64,000 nt of DNA from an uncultured Propionibacterium sp. (GCA_938036835.1 CALHWB010000019.1:12089-76088); one strand, 5' to 3'. Shown: positions 18,581 to 27,664, counted from the stretch's first letter. Made by a program: numbers and translations. The notes: generated from the sequence alone by a model not told the origin.

Positions 18581-19126
18581 TCATGATGCCCCGCCATCGG
18601 GTGAGTGGCCATGGGGCGGCAGCGGTGCCAGCAGCCAGTTGTCGATCGCCAATACCGAGGCCGGTCGTGCCCACAGCCACAGCCCGCACAGGAAGAACCC
18701 GACATCGCGGATGATGTCCTGTAGGTACTTGGTGGCCTCGTCCGCGCCTAGTTCCCCGCCAGGCGAGAAACAGCCGCAGTCGATCCGCAGCCCCATCGTC
18801 CACGCCCAGGCGATGCCCGCAATGAACAAGACCATGGCCAGCGCGCCCAGAACGGCGCTGCACCGGGTGAACAATCCGGCGATCAGCAGCAGCCCGACCA
18901 GGATCTCGACGAACGGCTGCGCATAACCGATCACGGTCTGCAGACCGGTGGGCAGCGGAAGCCGGTAAAGCCCTACCTGGTAGGCGTTGCCGGCCAGGTT
19001 ACCCACCTTCAGCGCTCCGGCAAAGGTCAAGGCCACGCCCAGCACGAGCCGGGCGCCCAGCCCTACCCAGTCGCGCGGATTGCGGGTCAATTGGGCGGGT
19101 GCGGTGTGGCCGGTCCAGATGCTCAC
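18581..19126 (-). CDS. MauE/DoxX-family membrane protein, probable DsbA electron partner
   Basis: A 181-residue protein with four predicted membrane helices and a CGCF motif (DCGCFSPGG, near residue 117) typical of MauE proteins. In MauE/DsbA pairs the membrane protein is thought to re-oxidise or reduce the thioredoxin-like partner, much as DsbB or VKOR does. The two DsbA-like genes directly downstream on the same strand support that role. It begins with ATG at 19126, with no clear ribosome binding site, and is divergent from folC. Confidence 0.8.
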   Translation of the reverse strand: MSIWTGHTAPAQLTRNPRDWVGLGARLVLGVALTFAGALKVGNLAGNAYQVGLYRLPLPTGLQTVIGYAQPFVEILVGLLLIAGLFTRCSAVLGALAMVLFIAGIAWAWTMGLRIDCGCFSPGGELGADEATKYLQDIIRDVGFFLCGLWLWARPASVLAIDNWLLAPLPPHGHSPDGGAS

Positions 19127-19215
19127 AATTGCGATGATAACCGACTGGTTTCGGTTTTGGTGCCGTACCAGCTTGCCACCCGGCTACTACCGGGGGATAG
19201 GCGAGGCCTAGGGAT

Positions 19216-19221
19216 TAGGCT
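19216..19221 (+). promoter_or_regulatory. candidate -10 element of folC
   Basis: TAGGCT ends 2 bases before one possible GTG (19224) and 8 bases before a second (19230). A leaderless transcript would favour the second. The region also has to serve the divergent MauE-like gene. Confidence 0.35.
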
Positions 19222-19223
19222 GA

Positions 19224-20576
19224 GTGGTCGTGAACAGGCAATCCCACGCCGAACTGAGCGCCGAGCTTGTCGGACGCTGGCCGGAATCTCACCCGCAGCC
19301 TAGCCTGGATCGGATCGCTCGGCTGTGTGAGTTGCTTGGCGATCCGCAGAAGGCCTGCCCGGTGATCCAGATCGCCGGAACGAACGGCAAGGGCAGCACC
19401 GCCATCATGATCGATGCCCTAACCCAGTCGATGGGGTTACGTACCGGACGGTTCACCAGCCCACATCTGGTCGACGTGGCCGAACGCATCTGCATCGACG
19501 GGGAGCCGGTCAGCACTGAACTGTTCGATCGCACCTGGCACGAGATCGCGCCGCTGGTCGAATTGGTCGATGCCGAGCGGCTGGGCGGGGCACCGGTGAC
19601 CTTCTTCGAGACGGTCACGGCGATGGCCTATGCGGCCTTCGCCGACGCACCGGTTGACTTGGCGATCGTGGAGGTCGGGATGGGCGGGCGGTGGGATGCG
19701 ACCAATGTTGCCTCCGCTGCCGTTGCGGTATTCACCCCAATCGCGCTGGATCACATGCATCTGTTGGGTTCGACGCCGCCGCAGATCGCCGCCGAGAAGG
19801 CCGGGATTATCAAACCCGGTGCTACCGCGGTGCTGGCGGCCCAGACCCCACAGGTCGCCCGGGTACTGGCCGAACGCTGCCGGCAGGCCGGTGTGCCTAT
19901 GATACGGGAGGGATTGGATTTCATGCTGCTGGATCGCCAGCCGGCGGTGGGCGGACAGGTGATCCGGATCGATTCGGCAGCCGGCCCGCTGGGCGGGTTG
20001 TTCCTGCCGTTGTTCGGGGCGCATATGGCGCACAATGCGGTGCTGGCGGTGGCGGCCGTGGAGGCGTTGCGCGGCGGCGGGCTGGCACCGGAGGTGATTG
20101 AGGATGGCCTGGCCGCGGTGGCGGCACCCGCCCGGCTGGAGGTAGTCGCCGAGGACCCGGTGATCGTGCTCGACACCGCGCACAATCCGCACGGGGTGGC
20201 TGCCACCTTGGCCGGGCTGCGCGAGTCGTTCACCGCCCGGCCGCTGATCGTCGTTCTGGCAATGATGCGGGACAAGGCGGTGACCGAAGTGCTGGAACTG
20301 CTGGCCGGGCAGGCCGATACGATCGTGGCCACCGGGATGCCCGCCTTCGAGCGGGCGATGCCGGCCGCCGAGCTGGCCGAGCTGGCCGGCGAGGTCTGCG
20401 GGACCGAGCGGGTTCGCACCGCCGCCACCAGCAGCAAGGCGATGGGGCTGGCGGCGGGATTGGCCGCTCAGTTCGGCCCGGACTCGGTGGTGCTGGTGGT
20501 CGGCTCGGTCTATCTGGCCGGCGAGGTACGCGACCTGCTGACCGGCCAGACCGGGGTTGGCGGGCAATGGAATTGA
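19224..20576 (+). CDS. folC: bifunctional dihydrofolate / folylpolyglutamate synthase
   Basis: A Mur-ligase-like enzyme of 450 residues that adds glutamate to dihydropteroate and tetrahydrofolate. The ATP loop is GTNGKGST (about 52-59), the folate-binding motif is RTGRFTSPHL, and the divalent-metal region is EVGMGGRWDATN. The conserved DTAHNPHG motif begins the C-terminal domain near 318. GTG at 19224 or 19230 is possible; the latter fits a leaderless start. In related actinobacteria a small DUF4233 gene and a full ndk follow; here the DUF4233 gene is missing and ndk is shortened. Confidence 0.94.
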   Translation: MVVNRQSHAELSAELVGRWPESHPQPSLDRIARLCELLGDPQKACPVIQIAGTNGKGSTAIMIDALTQSMGLRTGRFTSPHLVDVAERICIDGEPVSTELFDRTWHEIAPLVELVDAERLGGAPVTFFETVTAMAYAAFADAPVDLAIVEVGMGGRWDATNVASAAVAVFTPIALDHMHLLGSTPPQIAAEKAGIIKPGATAVLAAQTPQVARVLAERCRQAGVPMIREGLDFMLLDRQPAVGGQVIRIDSAAGPLGGLFLPLFGAHMAHNAVLAVAAVEALRGGGLAPEVIEDGLAAVAAPARLEVVAEDPVIVLDTAHNPHGVAATLAGLRESFTARPLIVVLAMMRDKAVTEVLELLAGQADTIVATGMPAFERAMPAAELAELAGEVCGTERVRTAATSSKAMGLAAGLAAQFGPDSVVLVVGSVYLAGEVRDLLTGQTGVGGQWN

Positions 20577-20621
20577 CCCCCAGTTGCTTACGGGCTACTC
20601 GGTTAAGCCGGCAACGGCTTG

Positions 20622-20627
20622 TAGGGT
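20622..20627 (+). promoter_or_regulatory. candidate -10 element of the shortened ndk
   Basis: TAGGGT ends 7 bases before the ATG at 20635, again the spacing of a leaderless start. Its survival suggests the short gene may still be transcribed. Confidence 0.35.
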
Positions 20628-20634
20628 TTCAGTC

Positions 20635-20892
20635 ATGAGCCAAGTCGAACGCACGCTCGTCCTGATCAAACCCGATGGGGTCGCCCGGGGCCTGGTCGGC
20701 CAGACCATCGCCCGCCATGGGGCAACCGAGGTGGTGCGCGGCATCAACGGCAGTACCGATTCGGCCGCGGCCGCCCCGGGCACTATCCGGGGCGATTTCT
20801 CCCGGTACGAGAACCGTAACCTCGTACACGCCTCGGATTCACCGCAATCGGCCGCCCGCGAGGTCGAACTGCGGTTCGGCGGATTGGGCTGA
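20635..20892 (+). pseudogene. ndk: nucleoside diphosphate kinase with a large in-frame internal deletion
   Basis: Only 85 residues long, against about 135 for a normal Ndk. The N-terminus (ERTLVLIKPDGVARGLVG, residues 5-22) matches Ndk beta-1 and helix 1, and the C-terminus from about residue 28 (EVVRGINGSTD, AAPGTIRGDF, NLVHASDSPQSAAREV) matches the final third. The catalytic histidine of NLVHxSD is kept at residue 64. About 60 central residues, covering the core strands and most of the nucleotide-binding lid, are absent, and the frame is intact across the junction. A working Ndk fold is unlikely, so it is called a pseudogene, although open frame and start signals remain. It sits at the normal ndk position after folC. 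Confidence 0.8.
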
Positions 20893-20896
20893 ACCC

Positions 20897-22639
20897 ATGA
20901 GCCGGTTTCCCTCCCCCGAGCGATCGGGCATCCCCCAATCCGGGATCGACCAGCAAAAACCGGTTTGGAATGAGTCGGCCGCCACCGGGCCGCAGGCTCA
21001 CCAAGCGGCCGGTAGGCCAGCCGCTGGCCCGGCTCCCGGGCCGAGCCAGCCGCCGGACCCCGGCTGGGGGCTACCCGCTCGGCCACCGTCGGATGCCATT
21101 GGCCCGATCGCAGGCTCGCAAACCGTTCAGCCGCCCACGGCAGGCCAGCCGCAACCCGGAGCGGGACTGGCCGCTCGGCCTGCTGCGGGGGTGCCCAGCC
21201 AGCCAGGCTGGGGCGTCAACCCGATTGGCACTGACGCTCGGCCGGCCCAAGGCAAGCCGCCGGCCATGGCCCCCATGCCGGGGATAGCACCAGATAGGCA
21301 GCCGGGCATGGGGACAAAGCCACCCGGGCCGATACCTGTCGGCGGCCGGCCCCCGGCCCGGCAGGGCAGTCGTTGGCGCGGCGCGGCTCCGCCGACGCTG
21401 CCGGTGGTGCCTACCACCTACGCATCCTTCTGGCGAACCCCGGCATACCGGGTCTGGCGGTCGATCGTGGCCATCGTCGTCGGCCTGCTCGGCTTCTTAG
21501 TACTGCAGATTGTGGTGCTGTTGGCTGCGCTGATCATCGGGCAGCTGACCGGCGGGTCCGATCCCGCGACGGCGTTGGCCGAACTCCGTAGGGGCGGCGT
21601 GACCCCGTGGGTGTTCCTGGGCAACAACGTGTCATTGGCCCTGCTGATCTTGTTGACCGTCCTCGTCGGGATGTCGGTCTTCCGGCAGCCGCTGGGCTGG
21701 CTATGCAGCGTTGCCGGGCGGTTCCGCTGGGAATGGCTGGGACGCTGTTTCCTACTGGTCGTTCCGCTGTGGATCATCAATTTGGGTATCGAATTGTGGA
21801 TCTCCAGCAGTTCGGGCACCATGCCGGATCTGGCCCCCAACGAGAACACGGTACTGATGATCGTGGGAATCCTGCTCACCCAACCCCTTCAGGCCGCCGG
21901 CGAGGAATTCGGGTTCCGCGGGCTGGCGCACCGCAGCATCGCCGGCTTCTTCGGCAACCAACGGGTTGCCTGGGTGGTGGGCGCGCTGTTCTCTTCGGGG
22001 CTGTTCATGCTCGCCCACTCCGCAGCCGACATCTGGCTCAATGCCTATTACGTCTACTTCGCGCTGCTGGCCTGTTTCCTGACCTGGTGGACGGGTGGCC
22101 TGGAGGCGAGCATCGCCATCCACGTGGTAAACAACCTGTTCGCGATGTGGATGCTGCCCTTCACCGATCTCTCCGGGGTGTTCGACCGGAGATCCGGTGC
22201 AGGCGGGCCGGTCGTGTTGATCAACATGGGGGTGATGGCTGTGGCCGCGGCGCTCATCATGTGGCAGGCCAAACGAGTTGGGCTAGAGCGGACGGCGGCA
22301 CCGGGCAGACCGCTGGCCGAGGCCCAGGCTGGTGTGGGGCTGCCGGTACCCGCCGGGTCACCCTACCCACGACATTCGACGGCGCCGGCCGTGCCACTGG
22401 GAATCCAGCCCGATGCCGGCGCCGTCTCGGCCGGCCGGCCGGGGGAGCCTTCGTCGCGTCCGAGCGTTCCGGGTGCGGTGGGGGATAGCCCGGGGTCGGC
22501 AGGCCGGTCCTGGCCGCCTGGGCAGCCGGGGCCGACCGGGTTCGCCCCGGTTGCGGGCCGCATGGGGGCGCCCGGTCGACCCGGTGGCGTCCCACCCAAC
22601 CCACCGGCATCCGGTCGCCAACCCGGCTCGACCGGTTAG
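20897..22639 (+). CDS. CPBP-family intramembrane metalloprotease with long Pro/Gly-rich tails
   Basis: The 580-residue product has a CPBP (CAAX protease and bacteriocin-processing) membrane core between two long disordered arms. The N-terminal arm (about 1-175) and C-terminal arm (about 465-580) are rich in Pro, Gly, Gln and Ala. Within the core, motif 1 is EEFGFR, motif 2 is FMLAH and motif 3 is an H-x-x-N-N helix (HVVNN), the expected metal and catalytic sites. About seven membrane helices are present. The arms are probably cytoplasmic and might mediate protein contacts. Substrate unknown. The ATG at 20897 is 4 bases after the shortened ndk, with no clear ribosome binding site, so translational coupling is possible. 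Confidence 0.82.
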   Translation: MSRFPSPERSGIPQSGIDQQKPVWNESAATGPQAHQAAGRPAAGPAPGPSQPPDPGWGLPARPPSDAIGPIAGSQTVQPPTAGQPQPGAGLAARPAAGVPSQPGWGVNPIGTDARPAQGKPPAMAPMPGIAPDRQPGMGTKPPGPIPVGGRPPARQGSRWRGAAPPTLPVVPTTYASFWRTPAYRVWRSIVAIVVGLLGFLVLQIVVLLAALIIGQLTGGSDPATALAELRRGGVTPWVFLGNNVSLALLILLTVLVGMSVFRQPLGWLCSVAGRFRWEWLGRCFLLVVPLWIINLGIELWISSSSGTMPDLAPNENTVLMIVGILLTQPLQAAGEEFGFRGLAHRSIAGFFGNQRVAWVVGALFSSGLFMLAHSAADIWLNAYYVYFALLACFLTWWTGGLEASIAIHVVNNLFAMWMLPFTDLSGVFDRRSGAGGPVVLINMGVMAVAAALIMWQAKRVGLERTAAPGRPLAEAQAGVGLPVPAGSPYPRHSTAPAVPLGIQPDAGAVSAGRPGEPSSRPSVPGAVGDSPGSAGRSWPPGQPGPTGFAPVAGRMGAPGRPGGVPPNPPASGRQPGSTG

Positions 22640-22642
22640 CAT

Positions 22643-24640
22643 GTGACGTCGATGAACACCCCGACCGTGCCGCAGGCCCTGTTTGATCGGTTAGAACCGT
22701 TGCTGGCTAGGGTAGCCAAACCGGTGCAGTACATCGGAGGCGAACTCAACAGCGTGATCAAACAGTGGCGCCAGGTGGCTGTGCATTGGGCACTGCTGTA
22801 TCCGGACGCCTATGAGGTGGGTCAGCCCAATCAGGGCCTGGCGATCCTATACGAGGTGCTGAATCAGACCGATTGGATCCTGGCCGAGCGCAGCTTCGCC
22901 GTCTGGCCGGATCTGGCCAGACTGATGCGCGACCACGAGGTTCCGGCCTTCACCTGGGAAACCCATCGTCCGCTGCGCGCCTTCGACGTTCTCGGGGTGA
23001 GCCTGGCCACCGAATTGGGTTACACCAACCTGCTGGAGGCAATCGACCTGGCGGGTATCCCGTTGCGGGCGGTTGACCGCGGCGGCGGCGACCCGCTGGT
23101 GGTGATCGGCGGGCACTGCGCGTCCAACCCCGAGCCCGTTGCCGATTTCGTGGATGCGGTGATTCTAGGTGACGGCGAACTGGCGGTGCTGGAGGTCAGC
23201 CGGATCGTGCGGGACTGGCTAACCGCAGGCCGCCCGGGAGGCCGGCTCGGTGTGCTGGCCGCATTCGCCGAAACCGGCATGATCTATGTGCCCCGGTTCT
23301 ACGATGTCAGCTACCGAGCCGACGGTCAGATCGCCAAGATCTCCCCGAACCGGCCCGGGGTGCCCTATCGGATCAGCAAGTGGGTGCTGACCGAACTGGA
23401 CGACTGGCCGCTACCCAGGACTCCGCTCATCCCGCTGGCCGAGACGGTGCACGAGCGCTATTCGGTGGAGATCTTCCGGGGCTGTAGCCGGGGCTGCCGG
23501 TTTTGTCAGGCGGGGATGATCACCCGCCCGGTCAGGGAACGCTCGCTGCCGGTCATCGGCGCCATGGTTGAGCATGGCCTGGAAGCCACCGGGATGGCCG
23601 AGGTGGGGTTGCTCAGCCTGTCCAGTGCAGACCACACGGAGATCGGCGATATCACCCGCCAGCTCGCCGACCGCTATACCGGCACCCATGTGTCGCTTTC
23701 CCTGCCCAGCACCCGGGTGGATGCCTTCAACATCGACCTGGCCGCCGAGCTAACCCGCAATGGTCGCCGCAGTGGCCTGACCTTCGCTCCCGAGGGCGGC
23801 ACGGAACGGATACGGCGAGTGATCAACAAGAATGTCTCCGCAGACGATCTGATAAGCACGGTGACCGCGGCATTCGGCAATGGCTGGCGGTCGGTGAAAC
23901 TGTACTTCATGTGTGGCCTGCCCACCGAGACCGATGCCGATGTGCTCGCGATCGCGGATCTTGCCCATGAAGTGATCCAGACCGGACGCCGGGTGGCGGG
24001 CCGGCGCGATATCGGCTGCACCATCAGCATCGGGGCCTTCATCCCGAAACCGCATACTCCCTTCCAATGGGTTGGTCAGACCGATCCCGAGACCACCAAC
24101 CGGCGGTTGCGCGAACTGAAACAGCGGGTGCGCGACGACAGGCAGTGCGGCCGGGCTATCGGGGTCCGATGGTCGGATGGCCATCCGGGGCTGATCGAGG
24201 GGTTATTGGCCCGCGGTGACCGGCGGGTGGGACGGGTCATTGAGGCCGTCTGGCGGGCCGGCGGCGGCTTCGACGGCTGGCAGGAGCATTTCGATTTCGA
24301 TCGCTGGGTGCGCTGCACCGCCGAGGTGCTGGCCCCGCTGGGGGTGGATCTAGCCTGGTACACCACCCGGGAACGTGGCGTTACCGAGGTGCTGCCCTGG
24401 GATCATCTTGACCTTGGATTGGACCGGAACTGGTTGTGGGAAGACTACCAAGCGGCCCTCAACCAGCAACCGGTGGCGGACTGCCGCTGGGCAGACTGCA
24501 ACGACTGTGGGGTCTGCCCCGGATTGGGGGTTGACATCGAGATCGGACCGTCCGGTGGCCGGCTGTTGCCGCTCGGGGTAGTCCACCATCGGCTGGCCAC
24601 CGCTACCCAGTCGATCGAAGGCGTGGGGTCAACCGGCTGA
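22643..24640 (+). CDS. B12-binding-like radical SAM protein (TIGR03960 type)
   Basis: A 665-residue protein of a large family of unknown function. An N-terminal B12-binding-like Rossmann domain (about 40-200) precedes a radical SAM barrel with the cluster motif CSRGCRFC (CxxxCxxC) near residue 280. A C-terminal Cys-rich motif, CNDCGVC, lies near 625. In most actinobacteria the next gene is the DUF2344 partner followed by rne; here neither follows. The start is GTG at 22643 or ATG at 22652. The 3' end overlaps the convergent MFS gene by 12 bases. A role in RNA or cofactor modification is often supposed but not shown. Confidence 0.85.
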   Translation: MTSMNTPTVPQALFDRLEPLLARVAKPVQYIGGELNSVIKQWRQVAVHWALLYPDAYEVGQPNQGLAILYEVLNQTDWILAERSFAVWPDLARLMRDHEVPAFTWETHRPLRAFDVLGVSLATELGYTNLLEAIDLAGIPLRAVDRGGGDPLVVIGGHCASNPEPVADFVDAVILGDGELAVLEVSRIVRDWLTAGRPGGRLGVLAAFAETGMIYVPRFYDVSYRADGQIAKISPNRPGVPYRISKWVLTELDDWPLPRTPLIPLAETVHERYSVEIFRGCSRGCRFCQAGMITRPVRERSLPVIGAMVEHGLEATGMAEVGLLSLSSADHTEIGDITRQLADRYTGTHVSLSLPSTRVDAFNIDLAAELTRNGRRSGLTFAPEGGTERIRRVINKNVSADDLISTVTAAFGNGWRSVKLYFMCGLPTETDADVLAIADLAHEVIQTGRRVAGRRDIGCTISIGAFIPKPHTPFQWVGQTDPETTNRRLRELKQRVRDDRQCGRAIGVRWSDGHPGLIEGLLARGDRRVGRVIEAVWRAGGGFDGWQEHFDFDRWVRCTAEVLAPLGVDLAWYTTRERGVTEVLPWDHLDLGLDRNWLWEDYQAALNQQPVADCRWADCNDCGVCPGLGVDIEIGPSGGRLLPLGVVHHRLATATQSIEGVGSTG

Positions 24641-25825
24641 GATACCCAATTCGTCTTCCAGCGCACGCGAGCGAATCGCCGCCACCGCGCACACCAGTAG
24701 TGGAAGGAACAGCCCAAACTGGATCCACAGGGGTCCCAGATAGTTGCCCGTGGCGTCTTTGACGGCGCCGAACAGGAAGGGGCCGAACGAGGCCAGCACA
24801 TAGCCGGCGCTCTGGGCGAAGCTGGACAGGGCGGCCGTGCCGGCCGGGGTACGGGTGCGCATGCCCAGGAGCACCAGGATCATCGGGAAGCAGGAGCCGG
24901 CGACTGCCAGCAGGCAGGGCCATAGCCATGGCAGCGTTCGCGGATCGACGATTAGGCCCAGATAGCCGAGCAATCCACTACCGGTCATTGCAAAGACCAG
25001 CCACACCGGATTTCGCAGCCGGGTGGTGAGGCTCGGGATCACGAAGGACAACGGAACCCCGACCGCGGCGACGATCCCCAGGTAGGTGCCCGCGGCGACG
25101 GCGGAGAAGCCGGCGTCCTGGTAGATGCTGGGCAGCCAACCGAACTGTCCATAGGCTTGGGCGGACTGCATGCCAAAGAAGACAGCCATCATCCAGCCGA
25201 GCCTGGTACCGGCGACCTGGCGCAGCGTGATCGCCCGGCGACGGCCATTCGCAGTACGTTCGGAGAAGCGCACGGTAGCCCAGATCAGCAGGGGTAGGGC
25301 AGCCGCCATGGTGATCGCCCACACCCAGAAGGCATTGCGCCAGCCGGTCAGTCTAATGCCCAGAGGAGCGGTGCACAGGCTGGCCAGCGTCAACCCCACC
25401 GACTGCGCGGTGACGTAGAGTGCCGTAACCAGGCCGTTCCGAGTAGGGAAATGGCGTTTCACCAAGGGTGGCAACAAAACATTGATGACACCAATGCCTG
25501 CCAGGGCGGCGATGGTGGCCGCCATGAAGCTAACCGTTCCGGCGCTGAGGACGCGAGCAGCCTGCCCGGCCACGTTGGCCACCAGCGCTACCAGGATCGC
25601 ATGCTGGACACCGATGCGTTGGGCCAATCCGGGCCCCAGCAGACCGAAGACCGCAAAACACAGTGTGGGTAGGGAGGTGAGCAGCCCGGCCACGGTATCG
25701 GACATGCCCAGATCGGCGCGGATCAGGGGCAGCACGGGGCCAACCGCCACAGCGATGGTCCGCAGATTGAAGGCCACCATGGCGATGGCCAGACCGAGCA
25801 GCAGACTGGCTCGACTGTTGCGCAT
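24629..25825 (-). CDS. MFS transporter, CynX/NimT-like
   Basis: A 398-residue permease of 12 predicted helices in the CynX/NimT branch of the major facilitator superfamily, which exports or imports anions and small drugs such as cyanate and 2-nitroimidazole. The first helix includes the typical FNLRTIAVAVGPVLP stretch. The ATG at 25825 was chosen because AAGGG lies about 8 bases upstream; an in-frame ATG at 25852 would add nine residues. It is alone on its strand, convergent with the radical SAM gene and divergent from the ABC-F gene. Substrate unknown. Confidence 0.82.
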   Translation of the reverse strand: MRNSRASLLLGLAIAMVAFNLRTIAVAVGPVLPLIRADLGMSDTVAGLLTSLPTLCFAVFGLLGPGLAQRIGVQHAILVALVANVAGQAARVLSAGTVSFMAATIAALAGIGVINVLLPPLVKRHFPTRNGLVTALYVTAQSVGLTLASLCTAPLGIRLTGWRNAFWVWAITMAAALPLLIWATVRFSERTANGRRRAITLRQVAGTRLGWMMAVFFGMQSAQAYGQFGWLPSIYQDAGFSAVAAGTYLGIVAAVGVPLSFVIPSLTTRLRNPVWLVFAMTGSGLLGYLGLIVDPRTLPWLWPCLLAVAGSCFPMILVLLGMRTRTPAGTAALSSFAQSAGYVLASFGPFLFGAVKDATGNYLGPLWIQFGLFLPLLVCAVAAIRSRALEDELGISAG

Positions 25826-25985
25826 GGTGCCCTTCAAGGTGTGGATGCCCATCTCAGCCTACGTCAGGCGATGGCTCTCGAGTCGGATCGCGAAACGGAT
25901 CGGTAGCCCGGCATGCCGGTCGTGGTTTGTGCCCGGATGGGGCCGGTTGGATCGGGTTTGGCGACCGGGGCGTTACCGCGCGACA

Positions 25986-27596
25986 ATGGCGTCCGATATG
26001 TTGCAGGCCAGTGATCTTGAGGTTCGCGCTGGGGCGCGGCTGTTGCTGTCTACCACCACCTTTCGAGTGAACCCCGGCGACACGATCGGGCTGGTCGGGC
26101 GCAACGGCGCCGGCAAGACAACCATGATGCGCATCCTGGCTGGCGAGGCCCTGCCAGCCGCCGGCCAGGTAACCCGCAGCGGCCAGATCGGCTATCTGCC
26201 GCAGGACCCCGGGGAACCCGATCCTGCGCAACTGGCACGGGACCGGATCCTTTCGGTCCGGGGCCTGACCGACATCCTGGCCCGGTTGCGCCGCCACGAG
26301 CAGGCCATGGGCCAGACCGTGGGCGAGGAACAGGCTCGTGCGATGGCGTCCTATGCCCGGGCCGAGGCGGAATTGCTGGCTGCAGGCGGGTACGGCGTCG
26401 AAGCCGAGGCTGCCCGGATCGCGGCGAACCTGGACTTGCCGGACCGGGTGCTCGATCAACCGTTGCGGGAACTCTCGGGTGGCCAGCGCCGCCGGATCGA
26501 GTTGGCCAGGATCCTGTTCAGCCAGGCCGACACCCTGCTGCTGGATGAACCCACCAATCACCTGGATGCCGACTCGGTCGTCTGGCTGCGTGACTTCCTC
26601 AAAACCTATCCGGGCGGGGTGATGATGATCAGCCACGACACCGGATTGCTGGCCCAAACCGTAACCAAGGTGTTCCATCTGGACGCCAACCGCACCGCTC
26701 TGGATCAATACTCGATGGGCTGGCAAGCCTACCTGGCCCAACGTGAAACCGATGAAAAACGCCGGCGACGCGAACGACACAATGCCGAACGCAAGGCGGC
26801 ACAGTTGCTGGGTCAGGCGGAGAGGCTTGGCGCCAAGGCAACTAAGGCCACCGCCGCCCAGAACATGGCCCGGCGCGCGGCGAAACTGCTTGCCGAAACC
26901 GAGGGACAGCGGGTAGCCGATCGGGTGGCCAAGATCACCTTCCCTACGCCGGCGCCTTGTGGACGGATTCCGTTGCTGGCCAGCGAACTGTCGAAGAGCT
27001 ACGGTTCCCTGGAGGTGTTCACCGGGGTCGATTTGGCGATCGATCGGGGTTCCCGGGTGGTCGTACTGGGGCTCAATGGTGCCGGCAAGACCACCCTGTT
27101 GCGATTGCTGAGCGGCGTGGAGGAACCTTCACATGGCGAGGTGGTTCCCGGCCATGGTCTCAAGATTGGCTACTTCGCTCAGGAACATGACCTATTGGAC
27201 CCCGACCAGACCGTTTTGGAGAACATGCTTTCGGCGGCCCCCGAGCTGAATGAGACAGAGGCGCGCCGGGTTCTGGGTGGCTTCCTGTTCGGTGGGGATG
27301 ACGGTCACAAGCCGGCCCGGGTGTTGTCCGGTGGGGAGAAGACCCGGCTTGCCCTGGCCACTCTGGTCGTCTCGGCGGCCAACGTGTTGCTCTTGGACGA
27401 GCCCACCAACAATCTTGATCCCGCCTCCAGGGCCGAGGTGCTATCGGCTATTCAGCGTTATCGGGGCGCTATCGTCCTGGTTACCCATGATGAAGGCGCC
27501 GTCGAGGCACTGGCACCGGATCGGGTGATTGTGCTGCCCGACGGTGTGGAGGATCTGTGGAGTGCGGATTATGTAGATCTGGTCGCCCTGGCGTGA
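25986..27596 (+). CDS. ABC-F family ATPase (ribosome-associated translation factor)
   Basis: A 536-residue protein with two ABC domains and no membrane segments. The Walker A motifs are GRNGAGKTT (about 38) and GLNGAGKTT (about 360), the signatures are LSGGQ and LSGGE, and the Walker B regions are LLLDEPTNHLD and LLLDEPTNNLD. A charged linker (about 245-305) with the Arg/Lys-rich coiled coil of ABC-F proteins joins them. Such proteins bind the ribosomal E site; some relieve stalling, others give antibiotic resistance. Which applies cannot be told here. ATG at 25986 or 25998 is possible. In many actinobacteria an ABC-F gene of this type is followed by the HTH gene found next. Confidence 0.9.
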   Translation: MASDMLQASDLEVRAGARLLLSTTTFRVNPGDTIGLVGRNGAGKTTMMRILAGEALPAAGQVTRSGQIGYLPQDPGEPDPAQLARDRILSVRGLTDILARLRRHEQAMGQTVGEEQARAMASYARAEAELLAAGGYGVEAEAARIAANLDLPDRVLDQPLRELSGGQRRRIELARILFSQADTLLLDEPTNHLDADSVVWLRDFLKTYPGGVMMISHDTGLLAQTVTKVFHLDANRTALDQYSMGWQAYLAQRETDEKRRRRERHNAERKAAQLLGQAERLGAKATKATAAQNMARRAAKLLAETEGQRVADRVAKITFPTPAPCGRIPLLASELSKSYGSLEVFTGVDLAIDRGSRVVVLGLNGAGKTTLLRLLSGVEEPSHGEVVPGHGLKIGYFAQEHDLLDPDQTVLENMLSAAPELNETEARRVLGGFLFGGDDGHKPARVLSGGEKTRLALATLVVSAANVLLLDEPTNNLDPASRAEVLSAIQRYRGAIVLVTHDEGAVEALAPDRVIVLPDGVEDLWSADYVDLVALA

Positions 27597-27634
27597 TTTC
27601 CTCTCATTGGGGGAGACCGCATTTATAAGCGGCA

Positions 27635-27664
27635 TTGACCAGCGCAAAGAATCTTCGGTTAGCT
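27635..27664 (+). promoter_or_regulatory. candidate promoter of the HTH gene
   Basis: TTGACC at 27635-27640 and TTAGCT at 27659-27664 are 18 bases apart. An AT-rich block (ATTTATAAG near 27621) lies just upstream, unusual for this GC-rich window. The implied leader is about 80 bases. Confidence 0.5.

Noticed and set aside
20557..20634. Longer 5' extension of the ndk fragment overlapping folC
   Set aside because: The Ndk family start is at MSQVERT, and the upstream residues match nothing.
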